From positions 30,252-94,251 of the forward strand of contig NZ_RXNR01000008.1 in the NCBI RefSeq assembly GCF_003966145.1: a stretch of DNA of 64,000 nucleotides, read 5' to 3'. Every line of letters begins with the position of its first letter. Position 1 is the stretch's first letter. This document shows positions 60,628 to 64,000 of this stretch, piece after piece. The DNA comes from Lysinibacillus telephonicus (GTDB lineage Bacteria; Bacillota; Bacilli; Bacillales_A; Planococcaceae). The notes beneath the pieces are model-generated. The model ran no database searches. It worked only from the letters and a program-made list of their open reading frames with translations, and had not been told where the DNA came from. Made by a program: the position numbers and the translations under genes.

Positions 60628-61401
60628 ATTAATAAGAAAGTATTCGTCATAGGTGTTATATTAATCGGTATAATTGTTGTAACATTCTACAATATTTCTT
60701 TAAATGGCAAAACTGAGGAAATCGAAATTACTCAAGACTTCTCGAATGTTGAAGTGGAATCCGAAAACGCAAATATTAATGTAATTGCTTCAAATAACAA
60801 TACAGCAAAGGCAGAATTAGTTAATAATAAGAACAATAAATATAAGCTTGACGTAAAAGTGGATGGTAATACACTTGAAATCGAAGTGAATCGTAGAGGA
60901 TTTAAATGGCTATCAATCGATTTCTTCTCTAATTCGCCTACATTAAACTTAATGTTGCCAGAAAAAGTTGCTGGAACTATAGCGTTGGAAACAAATAATG
61001 GAACAATTAGTGCATCCAATCTTGAGTCAAAAGAAATGGCGGCAGAATCTGATAATGGGGAAATTTTAATCGAGAATGTAAAAAGCAATTCAATATATGC
61101 TCAATCAGATAATGGTGAACTTTTCTTTGAAAATCTTGAAGGGGAAATTTTGGGCGAATCAGATAATGGAGACATTACACTTGTAAATGATTCTTTAAAT
61201 CAGCCAATTGAGTTCGAGACCGATAATGGTTCAATTATAATTCAAACAAAAAAAGAACCTGAAAATGTTAAGATGGATGTATACACAGATAACGGAACCA
61301 TAAATATCTTTGGAAAATCTAACGAGTCAACTGTTATTGGTAATGGCGAAAACTTGATTAAATTAACATCTGATAATGGGGATATAATAGTAGAAAAATA
61401 A
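60628..61401 (+). CDS. DUF4097 membrane-anchored beta-helix protein with apparent ATT start
   Basis: About 257 residues if translation starts at ATT 60628. The N-terminal membrane anchor (KKVFVIGVILIGIIVVTFYN) is followed by about 200 residues of repeating beta-strands marked by SDNGEI/SDNGDI/TDNGTI motifs (at least seven), typical of DUF4097 adhesin-like solenoids. The frame is open upstream of the first GTG (60754), and the transmembrane anchor is encoded there, yet no ATG/GTG/TTG exists: AAAGGAAG (60614-60621) lies 6 nt before ATT 60628. Starting at GTG 60754 would lose the anchor. DUF4097 genes often accompany DUF1700/PspC-type envelope-stress loci; none is seen here. Function unknown. 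Confidence 0.75.
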   Translation: MNKKVFVIGVILIGIIVVTFYNISLNGKTEEIEITQDFSNVEVESENANINVIASNNNTAKAELVNNKNNKYKLDVKVDGNTLEIEVNRRGFKWLSIDFFSNSPTLNLMLPEKVAGTIALETNNGTISASNLESKEMAAESDNGEILIENVKSNSIYAQSDNGELFFENLEGEILGESDNGDITLVNDSLNQPIEFETDNGSIIIQTKKEPENVKMDVYTDNGTINIFGKSNESTVIGNGENLIKLTSDNGDIIVEK

Positions 61402-61478
61402 ACATATGATTATTAGTGATGTTGGATTGTCTTTTCCATTTGATAGAAAAGAGATCAATAGTAAAGGTGAGTCAGTAA

Positions 61479-63854
61479 ATGAATAAAGTTTTTATGATAA
61501 ATGCAGATCAATGTTATCGGCAGGCTGAGCACAAAGCTGCTCAGTATTTTAATTTGCTCTATCAACAAGCTGTAAGTCAATCTTATATTACTACATTAAC
61601 TGAAGATTTTCGGCTGTGGAAAATAAAGCATATCCATCATCCAACATTCTTTTCATACTTTACCCGGAAAAAGCGAAAACCAAGCCAAAAAGATTACCAT
61701 CAATATATAAAATGGCTTGATTATACAAATAAACTAGAGAATTATTTGGACCGCAGTATTTCGTATTTATTTTTAAGAGATCTAGGGAAAACACTGGATT
61801 CATCAGAAACTAAAAATCAAATAGATCGTTTAGTTGAACGGTTAAAAATTCAATTAAAAGATTCTACAAAATTAGAAAATAATGAAATATTTACTTTCGC
61901 TTCATTATATCGAAACGCCCAGGAAGAGGGTGTTGAATCTTCAATGATATGGTTGATAAATAAATTGACGGCCGTTGCTTCAAATATTCCAAAAGGATTG
62001 GACGCAGTAAACGCCCAGCGCAAGCTCATAAAAATTATTGCTGGTGTTATGATGCATACAATAGATCTTCTAAGTGCTGACATATCATCTGAAGAACGCT
62101 CAAAAAAACTTGATGAAGCTATACGGCTAGGATATTGTTACGGATTAACATATCCATTCATTGACGACCTTTTGGACTCAAATGTTTTATCAATAACGGA
62201 AAAGGAACAATATGCTGAACTAATTCGAACCTCACTTATTACTGGAAACGTGCCGGATTTAGGGGGAGATTGGCGGAGCGACAGTCTTGTATTTATGAGA
62301 TATATTCATAGTGAACTCCGTCAAGCATTTGACTATATTAAGTTATATCAAAAACCATCCGATATTCGAAACTTTTTTGAGCAGGCATATATATTTTTTA
62401 ATTCTCAAGAAATTGACCGTAAGAAGGACTTATCGAATGACAAGTACACAAATGAAGAAATTTATATTCCTATTATTATAAAATCATCTTCCTCTCGCCT
62501 TATTGCTCGATTAGTCACAAGTACGTCAAGTGATGATGGCTTTGAAAATAGAACGTTTCTATATGGAATTTACAATCAACTAGCAGATGACTTTTCGGAT
62601 ATGTTTGATGATATGAAAAATGGAGCGGTGACGCCATATACTTACTATTTGACTCATCACGAGAAAAGAAGGGACCTTATTAACCCATTTGAATTATATT
62701 GGACAGTTATTTCACACCTAATTCATCATGTCTACCAATCTGATAAAAAAACAAGCGAAGTTATTTTAAATCGTGCAATAAACGGGTTAAAACGATTTAA
62801 ACAAAATAATGAAGATAAAAAGTTTAAGCAGGTAATGGATGTACTTACTTCAGGAATTCCTCAATTCAATAAAGTGTTGCAAAAAATGGTAGACAATGCA
62901 GATGATATAGATTTTTTTGATAAGCTATTGCGTGATCAAATAATTAGTATGCTAAAAACTGAACGTGAGGAACAACAACAGTTTAAAGAAACGATAAAAA
63001 TCGTTAGACAACAAATAAATCGTCATTTAGCCATATTTAATGATGAAAAATTGGTTATAAAAGAATCAATTACTGATGCAGCAAATTATAGTTTATCAGG
63101 AGAAGGGAAACGTTTAAGACCGATTATAACGTGGTTTATGGGTGTCAAAGTTTATGGATTAAAGGAGTCGACCTTATTTCCTCTATTAAAAGCACTGGAA
63201 TATATGCATACCGCTTCACTTATTTTTGATGATTTACCTTCCCAAGACAATGCTTCAATTCGTAGAGGACGACCAACTGTTCATAAAGCTTACAATGTTG
63301 CTGTAGCAGAATTAACAGGGTTATATCTGACTCAAAAAGCAATTGAAGAGCAAACATCCCTTGAAGAATATGACACAAAGACAGTCCTTAAGTTAATTCG
63401 TTATACTGCACAAATAACAGCAGAAATGTGTAAGGGGCAGGCGATGGATTTAAATTCCAAGGGGAAAAATTTAACATTGGAACAATTAAATTCGATGTGT
63501 TTTTATAAAACAGGTCTAGGTTTTGAAGCAGCACTTCTTATACCAGCTATATTAGCAAATGCAGATGCAAAAGAAATACAGGCTTTAAAAACTTTTGCTC
63601 GCCACGCAGGAATTGCATTTCAAATTAAAGATGACTTATTAGATTATGAAGGTGATTCATCTCAATTAGGAAAACCAATCGGTATAGATGTACAAAACAA
63701 TAGCTCAACTTTCGTTACAGTACTCGGAATTGAAGAGGCTAAAAAGGAAATGTGGGAGCATTACTGTCTTGCTGCCGAAACCTTTGAAATAATTCCTCGA
63801 AATACAAGTTTTTTAAAGCATTTCTTAAATTATGCCGTAAATCGAAATTATTAA
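61479..63854 (+). CDS. Tandem isoprenyl synthase-like protein (two prenyltransferase folds)
   Basis: 791 residues, about 2.5 times a normal prenyl diphosphate synthase. The C-terminal ~290 residues are a trans-polyprenyl synthase: GEGKRLRPIITWFMG, LEYMHTASLIFDDLPSQDNASIRRGRPTVHK (first Asp-rich motif and RRG), KTGLGFEAAL, and AFQIKDDLLDYEGD (second motif). The N-terminal ~480 residues are all-helical with YPFIDDLLDSN near 225 and YNQLADDFSDMFDD near 370, spaced like a second, diverged prenyltransferase or terpene-synthase domain. SD AAAGGTGAG precedes ATG 61479. It may couple chain elongation to a second transfer or cyclisation. No other isoprenoid gene is adjacent. Confidence 0.82.
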   Translation: MNKVFMINADQCYRQAEHKAAQYFNLLYQQAVSQSYITTLTEDFRLWKIKHIHHPTFFSYFTRKKRKPSQKDYHQYIKWLDYTNKLENYLDRSISYLFLRDLGKTLDSSETKNQIDRLVERLKIQLKDSTKLENNEIFTFASLYRNAQEEGVESSMIWLINKLTAVASNIPKGLDAVNAQRKLIKIIAGVMMHTIDLLSADISSEERSKKLDEAIRLGYCYGLTYPFIDDLLDSNVLSITEKEQYAELIRTSLITGNVPDLGGDWRSDSLVFMRYIHSELRQAFDYIKLYQKPSDIRNFFEQAYIFFNSQEIDRKKDLSNDKYTNEEIYIPIIIKSSSSRLIARLVTSTSSDDGFENRTFLYGIYNQLADDFSDMFDDMKNGAVTPYTYYLTHHEKRRDLINPFELYWTVISHLIHHVYQSDKKTSEVILNRAINGLKRFKQNNEDKKFKQVMDVLTSGIPQFNKVLQKMVDNADDIDFFDKLLRDQIISMLKTEREEQQQFKETIKIVRQQINRHLAIFNDEKLVIKESITDAANYSLSGEGKRLRPIITWFMGVKVYGLKESTLFPLLKALEYMHTASLIFDDLPSQDNASIRRGRPTVHKAYNVAVAELTGLYLTQKAIEEQTSLEEYDTKTVLKLIRYTAQITAEMCKGQAMDLNSKGKNLTLEQLNSMCFYKTGLGFEAALLIPAILANADAKEIQALKTFARHAGIAFQIKDDLLDYEGDSSQLGKPIGIDVQNNSSTFVTVLGIEEAKKEMWEHYCLAAETFEIIPRNTSFLKHFLNYAVNRNY

Positions 63855-63879
63855 TTGGAATACCGCAGAGATAAAAAAG

Positions 63880-64000
63880 GGTTCTTTGTCAAATAACGTT
63901 GGTGAAGGATATTAATCGATTATTACCATGCTCTTAACTAGCTTTAGGCTGTTTGGGAGCGTGGTTGTTTTTGTTCTGTTGTTTTGAGTTTGAAGTGTAA
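63880..64000. mobile_element. Possible insertion-sequence end (ISL3-like inverted repeat)
   Basis: GGGTTCTTTGTCAAATAACG at 63890-63909 resembles the terminal inverted repeats of ISL3-family elements as I remember them. If so, the element extends beyond the window. There is no transposase reading frame in the visible 110 bp, so this is tentative. Confidence 0.3.

Overview
The window looks like chromosome from a low-GC, endospore-forming member of Bacillales, most likely near Lysinibacillus/Solibacillus/Ureibacillus (Planococcaceae). The evidence is an alpha/beta-type small acid-soluble spore protein with a sigma-G-like promoter, YkuK- and NrnB-type proteins, an SLH-bearing surface nucleotidase, strong AGGAGG ribosome binding sites, frequent TTG/GTG starts, and L-box and GEMM-I riboswitches. 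No rRNA, tRNA, CRISPR array, prophage or complete insertion sequence was seen.

Layout: (1) 1-9.7 kb is the distal part of a Gram-positive Pel-like exopolysaccharide operon (deacetylase fragment, PelF, PelG, CotH-like lipoprotein, VTC-domain protein, DUF4956 membrane protein). It is followed by a divergent GH114 polygalactosaminidase-like gene behind a c-di-GMP (GEMM-I) riboswitch, and by a response regulator with a SARP-like output domain. (2) 10-18 kb has an MHYT-GGDEF-EAL protein, an MprF C-domain-like protein with a GtrA protein, and a second GEMM-I riboswitch (predicted ON switch) driving a PLP decarboxylase that overlaps a chemoreceptor gene. (3) 18-31 kb is rich in resistance-type genes: paired SMR pumps, a frameshifted flavoprotein, an ABC-F protein behind an elaborate leader whose first peptide is almost identical to the macrolide-stalling ErmD leader, a nucleotidyltransferase of aminoglycoside-resistance type, and an MFS pump behind a three-codon uORF plus intrinsic terminator. 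(4) 31-36 kb holds housekeeping genes (sstT, rlmD, DUF1284, a tartrate/D-malate dehydrogenase-like gene, DUF2935).

(5) 36.5-47.6 kb is a catabolic regulon around a LacI-family regulator. A split transketolase and a phosphofructokinase-like gene lie on the minus strand. A semialdehyde dehydrogenase, two zinc alcohol dehydrogenases and a TRAP transporter lie on the plus strand. Near-identical 14-bp palindromes (RTTAAGCGCTTAAC) sit in front of pfk, tktN and dctP. (6) 47.7-50.4 kb carries dapA under a lysine riboswitch, a ketopantoate reductase-like gene and the SASP gene. (7) 50.5-64 kb has the SLH-5'-nucleotidase, three further c-di-GMP turnover proteins (EAL; CBS-GGDDF; PAS-GGDEF-EAL), NrnB nanoRNase, an LLM oxidoreductase, a DUF4097 protein and a 791-residue protein with two isoprenyl-synthase-like halves.

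Themes: c-di-GMP signalling links the first 18 kb and 53-59 kb (synthesis and hydrolysis enzymes, a nanoRNase, two c-di-GMP riboswitches, and a polysaccharide locus of a type regulated by c-di-GMP elsewhere). A second theme is leader-peptide control of antibiotic-resistance genes. Two genes (pfk-like and DUF4097) have a well-placed Shine-Dalgarno but only an ATT codon where the start should be. All calls come from reading the sequence and from memory of protein families; no database search was run.
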